Positions 24,917-33,507 of a DNA stretch of 36,126 bases are shown here, piece after piece. How positions within the stretch are numbered: position 1 is the stretch's first letter; each line of letters begins with the position of its first letter. The stretch lies in the NCBI GenBank assembly GCA_964345365.1, contig CAYFQR010000016.1, positions 1 through 36,126 of the forward strand, given 5' to 3'. A program made the position numbers and the translations under genes. Below the pieces are notes generated by a model, which ran no database searches, was not told the origin of the DNA, and saw only the letters and a program-made list of their open reading frames with translations. Source of the DNA: RUG754 sp964345365. GTDB taxonomy: Bacteria > Bacillota > Clostridia > Peptostreptococcales > Anaerovoracaceae.

Positions 24917-25642
24917 ATGGGAAAGACAATAGTGGTGTGCTCAGGAAAAGGAGGCACCGGCAAGACAATGTTTGTCGCCAATATTGGCGCTATGCTGGTT
25001 AAGAGGGGGCATAAGGTATGCCTCATCGATATGGACACGGGGCTCAGGAATCTGGACCTCTATCTTGGCTTGGAAAACAACGTTGTATATGACGTGGCGG
25101 ATGTGTTAAACGGTGTGTGCCGAATCAAGCAGGCGCTCATTAAGCATAAGCAATTTCCGGGGCTTTATTTCATGGCGGCTTCACCTAAGCCGGACGAAGG
25201 AGAGTTTACTCCGCTTCACCTCAAGGTGCTCTGCGATAAGCTCAATGCCATCTTTGACTATGTGATAGTAGATTGCCCCGCAGGGCTTGATGACGGACTT
25301 GCAATAGCCGCCGGCGGAGCACATCAAATGATTGTAATGCTGACGCCCGAATATGCTTCCGTACGTGATTCGGAGGCCGTTACCCTGAATCTCAGAAACC
25401 AAGGCATAAAAAAAATCTTCTACATACTGAACAAGGTCGACCCGGAGCTTGTCAAGGCCGGAATGGAGCTGTCCCCGAAAGATTTTCCGGAGGATATCAG
25501 AAACAGAATTGTCGGCATGATAAGAGAAGACAGAAATATACATATTTCGACCAATTTAGGTGTGCCGGTAGTGTATATGCCGGATACCTATATATATAAG
25601 AATTTTGATACAATAGCCGGGAGAATAGAAAGGCTCGCCTGA
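24917..25642 (+). CDS. minD: MinD-like septum-site ATPase, short form
   Basis: ParA/MinD ATPase with the deviant Walker A GKGGTGKT (residues 10-17), LIDMDTGLRNLDLYLGLE (the MinD-type Walker A' region), VIVDCPAGLDDGL and the LILNKVD-type KIFYILNKVDPE segment. MinD normally places the division site with MinC, and with MinE or DivIVA/MinJ. This product has 241 residues, some 25 shorter than usual, and stops at FDTIAGRIERLA, before the C-terminal amphipathic helix that attaches MinD to the membrane. No minC or minE lies next to it, although related clostridial clusters often carry them at this place. It may have lost the usual membrane cycle or serve another role. Confidence 0.88.
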   Translation: MGKTIVVCSGKGGTGKTMFVANIGAMLVKRGHKVCLIDMDTGLRNLDLYLGLENNVVYDVADVLNGVCRIKQALIKHKQFPGLYFMAASPKPDEGEFTPLHLKVLCDKLNAIFDYVIVDCPAGLDDGLAIAAGGAHQMIVMLTPEYASVRDSEAVTLNLRNQGIKKIFYILNKVDPELVKAGMELSPKDFPEDIRNRIVGMIREDRNIHISTNLGVPVVYMPDTYIYKNFDTIAGRIERLA

Positions 25643-25654
25643 AACGGCACGAAT

Positions 25655-26761
25655 CTAAAAGTTCAAGCGCTTGGAATTGACGCCGACATTCACGATAAGA
25701 CCTAAGGCTGTCATCGAGGCGATGACCGAGGTGCCGCCGCCCGAAAGGAATGGCAGAGTGATACCGGTCACAGGCATGAGTCCCATGGTCATAGCTATAT
25801 TTTCAAACACCTGAAACAGGAACATGCCGGTGAAGCCCACCACGATAAGAGCGCCGTAGAAGTCCTCGGCTGCACGAATTATTCTCGCAAATCTCATTAT
25901 AAGAAAACCGTAAATCAAGATTACCGCCGCACCCCCGAAGAAACCGAGTTCTTCACATACGACCGAAAAGATAAAGTCGGACTGTTGAACCGGTATGAAA
26001 TCGAGGGTTTTTTGTGTGCCCATGAAGAGCCCCTTGCCATAAAGACCGCCGCTGCCGATTGCAACCTTGGATTGCCAGACCTGATAGTTTCCGGCAAGAG
26101 AAAGATTGTCGGGGTGGAGAAAAGCGTCGATTCTGTCTTTTTGGTAGTCGTCCAGAAATCTGTAGGCGATAGGAAGTGTCAAAAGAACCGCAATAAAACA
26201 TCTGGAAAATATTTTGAGGTCAACTCCCGCAAAAAACATCATGAACAGCCATATAGCCGCAAATACGAGGGCGGAGCCGAGGTCTTCCTTGAGAACCAAT
26301 ATGATGATAGGTGCAGCCACGGCGGCCGCTTTTAATATGCCCGAAAAAGTTTCTATATCTTCTCTGTGGTCGGAAAGATAAGCCGCCATTATGAGAACGA
26401 ACAGAATCTTTACGAATTCGGAAGGCTGGAGCGTGGTGAAGCCTATATCTATCCATGCTCTTGAACCGTATTGAGAGATACCGAGTCCCGGTATATATAC
26501 GGAGAGCAAAAAAAGTATCGCGGAGATGTAAAGGAATTTTTCGAGTCCGAGGAAAAAATGATAGTCGATATATTGAATGCCGAAAAGCAAAGCAAAGCCG
26601 ATAAAATATGCTGCAGCCTGCACGATTACAAGGCGGTTTATGACAATTTCGCCGTCATATACCGTGCTTTCCAGCATCAAGACGGAGAGAACCCCAAGCA
26701 AAAACACCGCCAAAATTATTAATTTGTCTATGAAACGAATCGGTGTTGTTTTTCTGTTCAT
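25655..26761 (-). CDS. rodA: RodA-type peptidoglycan polymerase (SEDS family)
   Basis: Membrane glycosyltransferase that makes glycan strands with PBP2. The 368-residue protein has about ten helices and SEDS motifs: GSRAWIDIGFTTLQPSEFVKI, EDLGSALVFAAIW with the catalytic Asp region, QVWQSKVAIGSGGLYGKGL, IPVQQSDFIFSVVCEELGFFGG and GITLPFLSGGGTSVIASM. The order and length match RodA better than FtsW. It is the only gene on the minus strand here; its stop lies 12 bases from that of minD. It has a GAAAGGA-type ribosome site (complement of 26764-26772). Partner PBP2 lies just beyond minD, so rodA appears flipped relative to the usual cluster. Confidence 0.94.
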   Translation of the reverse strand: MNRKTTPIRFIDKLIILAVFLLGVLSVLMLESTVYDGEIVINRLVIVQAAAYFIGFALLFGIQYIDYHFFLGLEKFLYISAILFLLSVYIPGLGISQYGSRAWIDIGFTTLQPSEFVKILFVLIMAAYLSDHREDIETFSGILKAAAVAAPIIILVLKEDLGSALVFAAIWLFMMFFAGVDLKIFSRCFIAVLLTLPIAYRFLDDYQKDRIDAFLHPDNLSLAGNYQVWQSKVAIGSGGLYGKGLFMGTQKTLDFIPVQQSDFIFSVVCEELGFFGGAAVILIYGFLIMRFARIIRAAEDFYGALIVVGFTGMFLFQVFENIAMTMGLMPVTGITLPFLSGGGTSVIASMTALGLIVNVGVNSKRLNF

Positions 26762-26851
26762 GTGAATCCTTTCTCGAGCTAAACCTTTCGTGACTGAAGC
26801 CGCGGGTGTTCTCTACTATTGTAATAAACGCTTAACCGTTTGCGAACAATC

Positions 26852-26881
26852 TTGACAATTTGTACGCTTACATATTATAAT
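26852..26881 (+). promoter_or_regulatory. Near-consensus sigma-A promoter of rny
   Basis: TTGACA (26852-26857), an 18-base spacer, TATAAT (26876-26881). Both boxes are perfect. The transcript would begin near 26888, giving a leader of about 75 bases. The nearby AAACG-N6-CGTTT (26826-26841) lies between this promoter and rodA, which runs the other way. Confidence 0.85.
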
Positions 26882-26963
26882 ACATCGTGTATGAATATAT
26901 CAAGATGTAAAAATTCGTGATTTATATATACTGAAAATTTAATAAAAAGGAGGTGCATATACT

Positions 26964-28505
26964 ATGCCGGTATATGTGGTAATAATGACCGCAGCGATTG
27001 CTGTTATAATCGGTGCGTTTATCGGATATATATATAGAAAAAATGTCGGTGAAAAAACTATAGGAAGTGCTGAACAAAAAGCAAAAAACCTTATTCTCGA
27101 CGCAGAAAATAAATCCGAAAGCATTAAAAAAGAAGCACAAAAAGAAGCAAAAGAAGAAGCCAGAAGAATCAGAACGGAAGCGGATCAAGACGCAAGAGAG
27201 AGACGCGAGGAAGCTAAAAGAGCTGAAAAAAGACTAATCCAGAAGGAAGAGGCTTTAGACAGAAAAATCGATAACATCGAGAAAAAAGAAGAGGGTATTG
27301 TTCAGAAAGAACAGAAACTTATAGGTCGACATAAGGAACTGGACGAGATAATCTCGAAACAGACCGAAGAATTGGAGAGAATATCAGGCTATACGGTTGG
27401 GGAAGCGAAACAGATACTGCTTGCCAATACCGAAAAGGAGGTAAGACACGAAGCTTCAATACTTATCAAGGACATAGAAACAAAAGCAAAAGAAGAAGCC
27501 GACAAGAGAGCGAAGTATATCATTACGAATGCCATTCAGAGATGTGCGGCGGATCATGTGAGTGAAACGACCGTGTCAGTAGTAGCTCTTCCGAGCGATG
27601 AGATGAAGGGCAGGATAATAGGACGTGAAGGCAGAAATATCCGTACCATTGAAACTATGACGGGAGTAGATCTTATCATAGATGACACTCCGGAAGCTGT
27701 AATTCTTTCGGCTTATGACCCTGTAAGAAGAGAAATAGCGAGGATTGCTCTCGAAAAACTCATAGTTGACGGAAGAATACACCCCGCGAGAATTGAAGAA
27801 ATGGTTATAAAAGCCGAAAAGGAAGTGAACCAGACAATCAAGGAAGCGGGAGAGCAGGCTTGCTTCGAGTGCGGTATACATAATCTGCATCCTGAGCTCG
27901 TTAAGATACTCGGCAGACTCAAGTTCAGAACCTCGTACGGTCAGAACGTGCTTCAGCATTCAGTAGAGGTTTCGCATTTGGCGGGTCTTATGGCGGGAGA
28001 ACTCGGACTCGATACGAAGCTTGCCAAGAGATCCGGACTTCTGCATGACATAGGCAAGGCGCTTGACCATGAGTACGAGGGGACGCATGTCGATATCGGT
28101 ATCGAAATACTCCGCAAATACAAAGAATCAAACGCAGTGATTGACGGTATGGCTGCACATCACGGCGACTATGAGGCAAAGACAATGGAAGCCGTCCTGA
28201 TAGGCGCGGCGGACGCACTTTCGGCGGCTCGTCCGGGAGCAAGGAGAGAAACACTTGACGCATACATCAGACGACTTGAAAAACTTGAAGAAATAGCCAA
28301 TACGACGCCGGGCGTCGAGAAGAGCTTTGCAATACAGGCGGGACGCGAAATCAGAATCATAGCGAAGCCTGAGGAAGTTAAGGACGATGAAGTTGCCTTC
28401 CTCGCTCGTGAGATCTCAAAGAAGATTGAATCCGAGCTTGAATATCCGGGACAGATTAAGGTTAATGTAGTCAGGGAAACAAGGGCGATTGATTACGCCA
28501 AATAA
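26964..28505 (+). CDS. rny: Ribonuclease Y
   Basis: Membrane-anchored endoribonuclease that starts mRNA decay in Firmicutes. The 513-residue product has one N-terminal helix (about 2-22), a long charged coiled coil (about 30-195), a KH domain with SDEMKGRIIGREGRNIRTIE (RNA binding) and an HD domain with HSVEVSHLAGLMAGELG and LLHDIGKALDHE (metal site). Length and order match the family. GGAGG at 26949-26953 supports the start. It is likely a single-gene unit with its own promoter and terminator. Confidence 0.97.
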   Translation: MPVYVVIMTAAIAVIIGAFIGYIYRKNVGEKTIGSAEQKAKNLILDAENKSESIKKEAQKEAKEEARRIRTEADQDARERREEAKRAEKRLIQKEEALDRKIDNIEKKEEGIVQKEQKLIGRHKELDEIISKQTEELERISGYTVGEAKQILLANTEKEVRHEASILIKDIETKAKEEADKRAKYIITNAIQRCAADHVSETTVSVVALPSDEMKGRIIGREGRNIRTIETMTGVDLIIDDTPEAVILSAYDPVRREIARIALEKLIVDGRIHPARIEEMVIKAEKEVNQTIKEAGEQACFECGIHNLHPELVKILGRLKFRTSYGQNVLQHSVEVSHLAGLMAGELGLDTKLAKRSGLLHDIGKALDHEYEGTHVDIGIEILRKYKESNAVIDGMAAHHGDYEAKTMEAVLIGAADALSAARPGARRETLDAYIRRLEKLEEIANTTPGVEKSFAIQAGREIRIIAKPEEVKDDEVAFLAREISKKIESELEYPGQIKVNVVRETRAIDYAK

Positions 28506-28528
28506 ATCTTTCGATTTTTTATTAAAGG

Positions 28529-28560
28529 AGGGACAGCTATTCTGTCCCTTACATTTTTTT
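28529..28560 (+). terminator. Rho-independent terminator after rny
   Basis: Stem AGGGACAG / CTGTCCCT with a five-base loop (28537-28541), then TACA and seven T (28554-28560). Confidence 0.88.
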
Positions 28561-28583
28561 AACGGGAAGGAAACCGAAAATAT

Positions 28584-29972
28584 ATGGAAAAGATTATGAA
28601 TAACGACAGAAGCTTTTATACTACTTTGCTTAGGATAGCCATACCCGTGATGCTGCAGCAGCTTATAATTATTGCCGTAGGTCTATCCGATACTTTTATG
28701 GTGGGCATAATATCCGAAGAAGCGCTTGCTGCGGTGGGCGCGGCAAACCAGATTTTTTTGATATATATAAATACGATTTTCGGTTTTTTGTCGGGGGTCG
28801 CTGTTTTTTCAGTGCAGTACTGGGGAATTAATGACCTGAAGATGCTGAGGAAGCTCATGGGCATAGGCTATGCATTGTCCTTTGCCTTAGGCGTGCCTGT
28901 AATGATTGGGGTATATATCTATGCCCCGTCTCTCATATCCCTTTTTTCCGATGACCCGACGGTGATTGAAATCGGTGCGACCTATTCGCGTATAGTCGTG
29001 TTTACATATCTTTTGGATGCGCTTACTTTCGTTATATCATATAATTCGAGAGTAACTCAGATGCTCAAATGGCCTACGATATTCAACGCGACAGCGGTAG
29101 GCCGTAACATCTTCCGGTGCTGGTGCTTCATATTCGGCTAAATGTGAATGTCGGAAATGGGAGCAAAGGGTGCGGCGATTGCAACGTTGATTTCAAGAAT
29201 AGTCGAATTTATATTGACTTTCACATATATTTACATGTCTAAGGAACATCCGCTGAGGGCGCTTCCGAATGAGCTGGTATTTGACTTTCAGCTTTTCAAG
29301 AGGGTCATGAGAACGGCTATGCCGGTGGTGATGAATGAACTTCTCTGGGCTCTCAGTGTAACTTTCATATTTGCAATCTACGGAAGACTCGGGTCTGCAG
29401 CGCTTGCGGTTGTCCAGATTGCAATGACGATAAGCGGTGCTTTTCAGGCGATATATTTCGGACTCGGAAACGGCTGCAATGTAGTCGTAGGGCAGGAGCT
29501 CGGCAGGGGAGACAAAGAAAATGCATACCGCCTTGCGAAAAAATGCCTTAATATAACATGGGTTGTCAACGTTTTAACGACGGTGACGCTTATAGCATCG
29601 AGAGGCTGGATAGTCGGGTTCTACTCATACGGCGATGAAACAAACCGCATGATAATGGATACCCTTTTGGTGTTCGCTCTCGCACAGGCACCGAAGATGC
29701 TTGCATATGAGTTCGTTTGCGGAATCTTCAGACCGGGCGGCGATACCATGTGGTCCGCGGTGGTTGACGGGGGAATCAACTGGATAATACAGGTGCCGTT
29801 TGCTATTTTGGCAGTATCGGTGTTCAAATGGGAACTTGCCTACTGTGTTGCCTTCGTTCAAATCGGAGACGTCGTAAAGACGGTCATGTGTTATTACAGA
29901 TTCTTTACAAAAAAATGGATGAATATCTTTACCTCATATGAGGAGGAAGGAAAAAATGAAAGTATATCTTGA
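28584..29972 (+). pseudogene. MATE family efflux transporter, interrupted
   Basis: The two halves together make a normal MATE-type exporter of about 460 residues, driven by a Na+ or H+ gradient. The first half (28584-29141) has the start ITLLRIAIPVMLQQL-like segment, DTFMVGIISEEALAAVGAANQI and the second helix pair. The second half (about 29148-29972) begins at EMGAKGAAIATLISRIVEF and has the duplicate fold. Between them the same frame carries TAA (29139-29141) and TGA (29145-29147), and the expected NIFLDAVFIFG-type text reads NIFRCWCFIFG. Small compensating insertions or deletions near 29110-29145 would explain this. The transporter is likely dead, or two fragments are made. A sequencing error cannot be excluded. 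Confidence 0.8.
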
Positions 29973-31128
29973 TAATTCCGCGACCACAAGAGAGTTTGAC
30001 GAGGTCAGACAGCTGATATATGAGCTGTCCGGGAGCTCATACGGCAATCCGTCATCATTACATTCCATGGGTCTTGAAGCTGAAAAAAATCTTAAGGCAG
30101 CAAGAAAACAGGTCGCCTCGGGTTTCAATGCCGACGAGAGCGAGACGGTCTTCACATCCTGCGGCACGGAATCCGACAATATGGCGATTTCAGGTATTGC
30201 GGATTCAAGGAAAAGGAAGGGGAAACGAATAATTTCAACGACGGTTGAACATCCGGCGGTACTTGAATCCCTGAAAAAACTTGAACAGCAAGGCTTTGAA
30301 ATAATAAGAATAGACGTGGATTCCGAATGCATGCCTGATATGGAAGCATTGGAGGATGCCATAAACGAAGATACGATACTTATTTCCGTAATGGCTGTGA
30401 ATAATGAAGTCGGCAGCCTGATGCCGATAAAAGAAATCGGAGAACTGAAAGCAAAATATAACGCTGCCAAGGGAACCGATATAGTACTGCACACCGATGC
30501 GGTTCAGGGACTTGGCAAAATCCGCCTCGACACAAAAAAAGAATATAGAAATGTAGATTTGATTACCGTTTCCGCCCATAAGATTCACGGGCCTAAGGGT
30601 ATAGGAGCCTTGTACATAAGAAACGGGCTTAAGATTCCGGCACTCCTTATGGGAGGAGGTCAGGAAAAAGGACTTCGCTCCGGGACCGAAAACATGACGG
30701 GAATCGCGGGCTTCGGTCTCGCTGCCGAAATATGTATGAATAATTTTGACGACAGAGTGGAGAAGATGAGCGCACTCAAAGATAGGCTTAGAGAAGGGAT
30801 TTTAAGTGAAATCGGAGACATATCAATTAACTCGCCTGAAAGAAGTGTGTGCTCAATACTGAACGTCAGCTTTTTAGGGACGAGAGCGGAGGTAATCCTT
30901 CATGATTTGGAGCAGTCGGGTATATTCGTTTCAACGGGCTCGGCATGCTCTTCAAAAAAAAGCTCGGGTTCGCACGTGCTTAATGCGATGAAGCTCGATA
31001 AAAGAAAAATAGAGGGAGCACTGCGCTTAAGCCTCAGCGAGTTTACAACCGAGGACGAAATCGATTATACCGTGTCAAAGCTCAAAGCTGCGGTGAGCCG
31101 ATTCAGAAGATTGGGAAGCTATAGGTAA
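29956..31128 (+). CDS. nifS: Cysteine desulfurase
   Basis: PLP enzyme that takes sulfur from cysteine and passes it as persulfide. The 390-residue product has YLDNSATT at the start, FTSCGTESDNMAI, VEHPAVLESLK, the PLP lysine Lys209 in SAHKIHGPKG, GGGQEKGLRSGTENM, and the active Cys331 in STGSACSS. Start at ATG 29956 follows GAGGAGGAAGG and overlaps the end of the transporter gene by 17 bases. ThiI, a common recipient of its sulfur, is encoded two genes downstream; a dedicated desulfurase beside thiI is known in Firmicutes (NifZ of B. subtilis). General Fe-S supply is also possible. Confidence 0.94.
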   Translation: MKVYLDNSATTREFDEVRQLIYELSGSSYGNPSSLHSMGLEAEKNLKAARKQVASGFNADESETVFTSCGTESDNMAISGIADSRKRKGKRIISTTVEHPAVLESLKKLEQQGFEIIRIDVDSECMPDMEALEDAINEDTILISVMAVNNEVGSLMPIKEIGELKAKYNAAKGTDIVLHTDAVQGLGKIRLDTKKEYRNVDLITVSAHKIHGPKGIGALYIRNGLKIPALLMGGGQEKGLRSGTENMTGIAGFGLAAEICMNNFDDRVEKMSALKDRLREGILSEIGDISINSPERSVCSILNVSFLGTRAEVILHDLEQSGIFVSTGSACSSKKSSGSHVLNAMKLDKRKIEGALRLSLSEFTTEDEIDYTVSKLKAAVSRFRRLGSYR

Positions 31129-31153
31129 ATTCTATACAACGGGAGATGTGGAT

Positions 31154-31978
31154 ATGACTGAAAAACAAATGGATAAAATGATGCTGTTCTTAGGCGAAAA
31201 ATTAAGCACATATATTACCGCCTTGATTGTGATAGCGGTAGGCATTATCTTAATTAAGGTTGTCCTTAAAGTTGCAAAAAAAGCTCTCGAAAAATCATCT
31301 CTTGATGCGAGTGTTTACAAATTCATACTGACTATAATCAAGTATTCGTTTTATGTAGTCATAATAGTGATAGTTCTTTCGGTTTTGGAAGTGCCGACGG
31401 CGCCTCTCATAACCGTTATCGGCGCAACCGGAGCGGCGATTGCACTTGCGCTGAAAGACAGCCTGTCAAACGTGGCTGCAGGGATACTGATTCTTTTTAA
31501 GCATCCTTTCAAGCGTGGCGATTTCGTAACGATAAACGGCTATGACGGTATAGTAGACAGCATAGAAATAAGCTCTACCACATTAAAGACCTTAGATAAC
31601 AGACGTGTGATAATTCCCAATGCTCAAGTGATGAATAACGCAATAGTAAACAGTTCGTCGGAGAATATCAGGACGATAGACCGAACGATTGCCATTTCAT
31701 ACGGCTCGGATTTAAGTGCGGCAAAGGAGGCGATTCTATCTGTTGTTTCATCGAATAAAAATGTGCTTGATGCCCCGAAGCCGTTCGCAGGCACGGCTTC
31801 TCTGGGAGAATCCGCTGTATACCTGGATTTGATGTGTTGGGTGGAGACACCGCGTTATCTTGATACTAAATACGCTCTCACAGAGGAAATAAAGACGGCT
31901 TTCAATGACAGGGGCATAGAAATACCGCAGCCTGAACTCAACATTCGCATAGATAATGCAAATACCGGTCGGCAATAA
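31154..31978 (+). CDS. mscS: Small-conductance mechanosensitive channel (MscS family)
   Basis: Tension-gated pore that releases solutes during hypo-osmotic shock. The protein of about 274 residues has three helices: about 16-37, 56-77 and the pore helix (LITVIGATGAAIALALKDSLSNVAAGILILF), then the beta domain with PFKRGDFVTINGYDGIVDSIEISSTTLKTLDNRRVIIPNAQVM and the alpha-beta end. I chose ATG 31154 because GGGAG lies eight bases ahead; GTG 31148 is too close. It sits between the desulfurase and thiI genes, with no obvious functional link. Its stop codon is part of the 44-bp tandem repeat. Confidence 0.93.
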   Translation: MTEKQMDKMMLFLGEKLSTYITALIVIAVGIILIKVVLKVAKKALEKSSLDASVYKFILTIIKYSFYVVIIVIVLSVLEVPTAPLITVIGATGAAIALALKDSLSNVAAGILILFKHPFKRGDFVTINGYDGIVDSIEISSTTLKTLDNRRVIIPNAQVMNNAIVNSSSENIRTIDRTIAISYGSDLSAAKEAILSVVSSNKNVLDAPKPFAGTASLGESAVYLDLMCWVETPRYLDTKYALTEEIKTAFNDRGIEIPQPELNIRIDNANTGRQ

Positions 31979-32057
31979 CTTGAAATATTGCCGAAACATC
32001 AAAATGCAAAAAACAGCAATAACTCGGAATACTGCCGAAATATCAAAGCTTAAAAAA
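31970..32057 (+). repeat. Tandem 44-bp repeat with hairpins between mscS and thiI
   Basis: Two adjacent 44-base units (31970-32013, 32014-32057) agree at 35 positions. In the first unit CGGCAATA and TATTGCCG form a perfect eight-base-pair hairpin that includes the mscS stop codon; in the second unit two of the eight pairs are lost. No T run follows directly. Confidence 0.8.
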
Positions 32058-32115
32058 TAACGGAACAAAATACATTTACCGGCGCCAACTCACCATGCCG
32101 GTTCAGGAGGAAAAA

Positions 32116-33315
32116 ATGAACGAAAAAAATATTTTGATTGTAAGATGCGGAGAGGTCGCCCTAAAGGGCATGAATAAGCCGTACTTCGAGAAAACGCTTT
32201 TAGACAGAATTAAAGCGAACCTTAAAGGACTTGCCGAAATCGGCAAGGAGAAGGCTCTCGATATATACCGCCACGAGGGCTTAATCTATATATATGCCGA
32301 TAAGGAATTGGACATTGAAGAGGTGATGCGCAGGGTTACAAAGGTATTCGGCGTAGCCTCGGTGTCCATCGCGGTTGAAGCCGAGTCCGACCTTGATGCC
32401 GTAGGTGAGGAAGCTGTTCGATATATGAACAGACTTATAGAAGAAAAAGGAATAAAAACCTTCAAGGTTGAGGCGAAAAGGGCTGATAAGAGTTTTCCGG
32501 TAAAATCTCCGGAGATAAGCAGGATAATAGGCGCCAAAGTCCTTATCGGGTGCAAGGTTCTTAAGGTCGATGTTCATGAGCCCGATGTTATTCTTAAGAT
32601 AGATTTAAGACGAGATGTTTCGTATATATATGATTCAAAAACCAGAGGTCTCGGGGGGCTTCCTCTCGGCACGAACGGTAAAGGAATGACCTTGCTTTCG
32701 GGAGGAATAGACAGCCCGGTGGCAACATGGATGCTCGCCAAAAGGGGCATGTTGATTGAAGCGGTACATTTTCATTCATATCCTTATACGTCGGAGAGAG
32801 CGAGAGAAAAGGTTATAGAGCTTGCGGAGATAGTAGCTTCATATTGCGGAAGATTCAAGATGCATATAGTTAACCTTCTGCCTATTCAAGAGGAGATAGT
32901 AAGGAATTGTCCCGAGGAGGAAACCACTATTTTAGTCAGAAGATTTATGATGAGAATCGCGGAGAAATTAGCAATGAAAAACGGCTGCCAAGCCTTGATA
33001 ACGGGCGAGAACTTGGGACAGGTCGCTTCTCAGACTGCGGAAGCTCTTTATGTAACGGACAGCGCTGTTTCCATGCCGGTTTTCAGACCCTTAATCGGTA
33101 TGGATAAGATAGAAATCATGGATAGGGCTATGGAGATAGGTACGTATGAGAAGTCCATAGAACCGTACGAGGACTGCTGCACGGTATTTTTACCGAAGCA
33201 TCCCACGACCAAACCCAAGCTTGAGCGTATACTCGAGAGCGAATCCAAGCTTGATGCGGAAGCACTCATAGATGCGGCTTTAGCAGCCAAAGAAATCGTG
33301 ACAATAGCACCATAA
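32116..33315 (+). CDS. thiI: tRNA 4-thiouridine synthase (ThiI)
   Basis: Adds sulfur to U8 of tRNA, using ATP and persulfide from a cysteine desulfurase; some ThiI also serve thiazole synthesis. The 399-residue product has the N-terminal ferredoxin-like part (ILIVRCGEVALKGMNKPYFE), the THUMP domain (to about 165) and the PP-loop domain with LLSGGIDSPVATWM (Ser195 onward) and GENLGQVASQTAEAL. Cysteines in EDCCTVFLPKHPTTKP match the disulfide/catalytic region. There is no C-terminal rhodanese domain, the short form typical of Firmicutes, where a partner desulfurase such as the one upstream supplies sulfur. AGGAGG lies seven bases before ATG 32116. Confidence 0.95.
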   Translation: MNEKNILIVRCGEVALKGMNKPYFEKTLLDRIKANLKGLAEIGKEKALDIYRHEGLIYIYADKELDIEEVMRRVTKVFGVASVSIAVEAESDLDAVGEEAVRYMNRLIEEKGIKTFKVEAKRADKSFPVKSPEISRIIGAKVLIGCKVLKVDVHEPDVILKIDLRRDVSYIYDSKTRGLGGLPLGTNGKGMTLLSGGIDSPVATWMLAKRGMLIEAVHFHSYPYTSERAREKVIELAEIVASYCGRFKMHIVNLLPIQEEIVRNCPEEETTILVRRFMMRIAEKLAMKNGCQALITGENLGQVASQTAEALYVTDSAVSMPVFRPLIGMDKIEIMDRAMEIGTYEKSIEPYEDCCTVFLPKHPTTKPKLERILESESKLDAEALIDAALAAKEIVTIAP

Positions 33316-33322
33316 TGAATTG

Positions 33323-33507
33323 TGTAATTGCCTGTTACGCTTTGTTTTCGCAGCGAGGGAATAACTCTCGGCGTAGCGAGCAACGGGAAAATTTCGGTTC
33401 TCGTCAACTGTTTGAGCGAAGCGAGTTTTGACGAGAACCATTTTGCCGGCGAGCAAGCCGTTAGAGTTGTCCGAAGCGAGGACTGAAAAGCGTAACAGGC
33501 GATTATA
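33323..33507. repeat. 185-bp imperfect inverted repeat
   Basis: The outer arms TGTAATTGCCTGTTACGC (33323-33340) and GCGTAACAGGCGATTATA (33490-33507) pair along their length with G-U steps only. The inner arms GGTTCTCGTCAA (33396-33407) and TTGACGAGAACC (33428-33439) pair perfectly around a 20-base loop. Between them lie shorter matching pieces such as ATAACTCT against AGAGTTGT. GCGAAGCGAG-type words recur inside. The whole can fold as one long hairpin. It may be a small non-autonomous mobile element, a terminator for thiI or a dispersed intergenic repeat. Confidence 0.8.

Noticed and set aside
33323..33507. CRISPR array in the repeated GCGAGC-rich stretch
   Set aside because: The repeats are inverted and irregular, with no constant direct repeat and spacer pattern.
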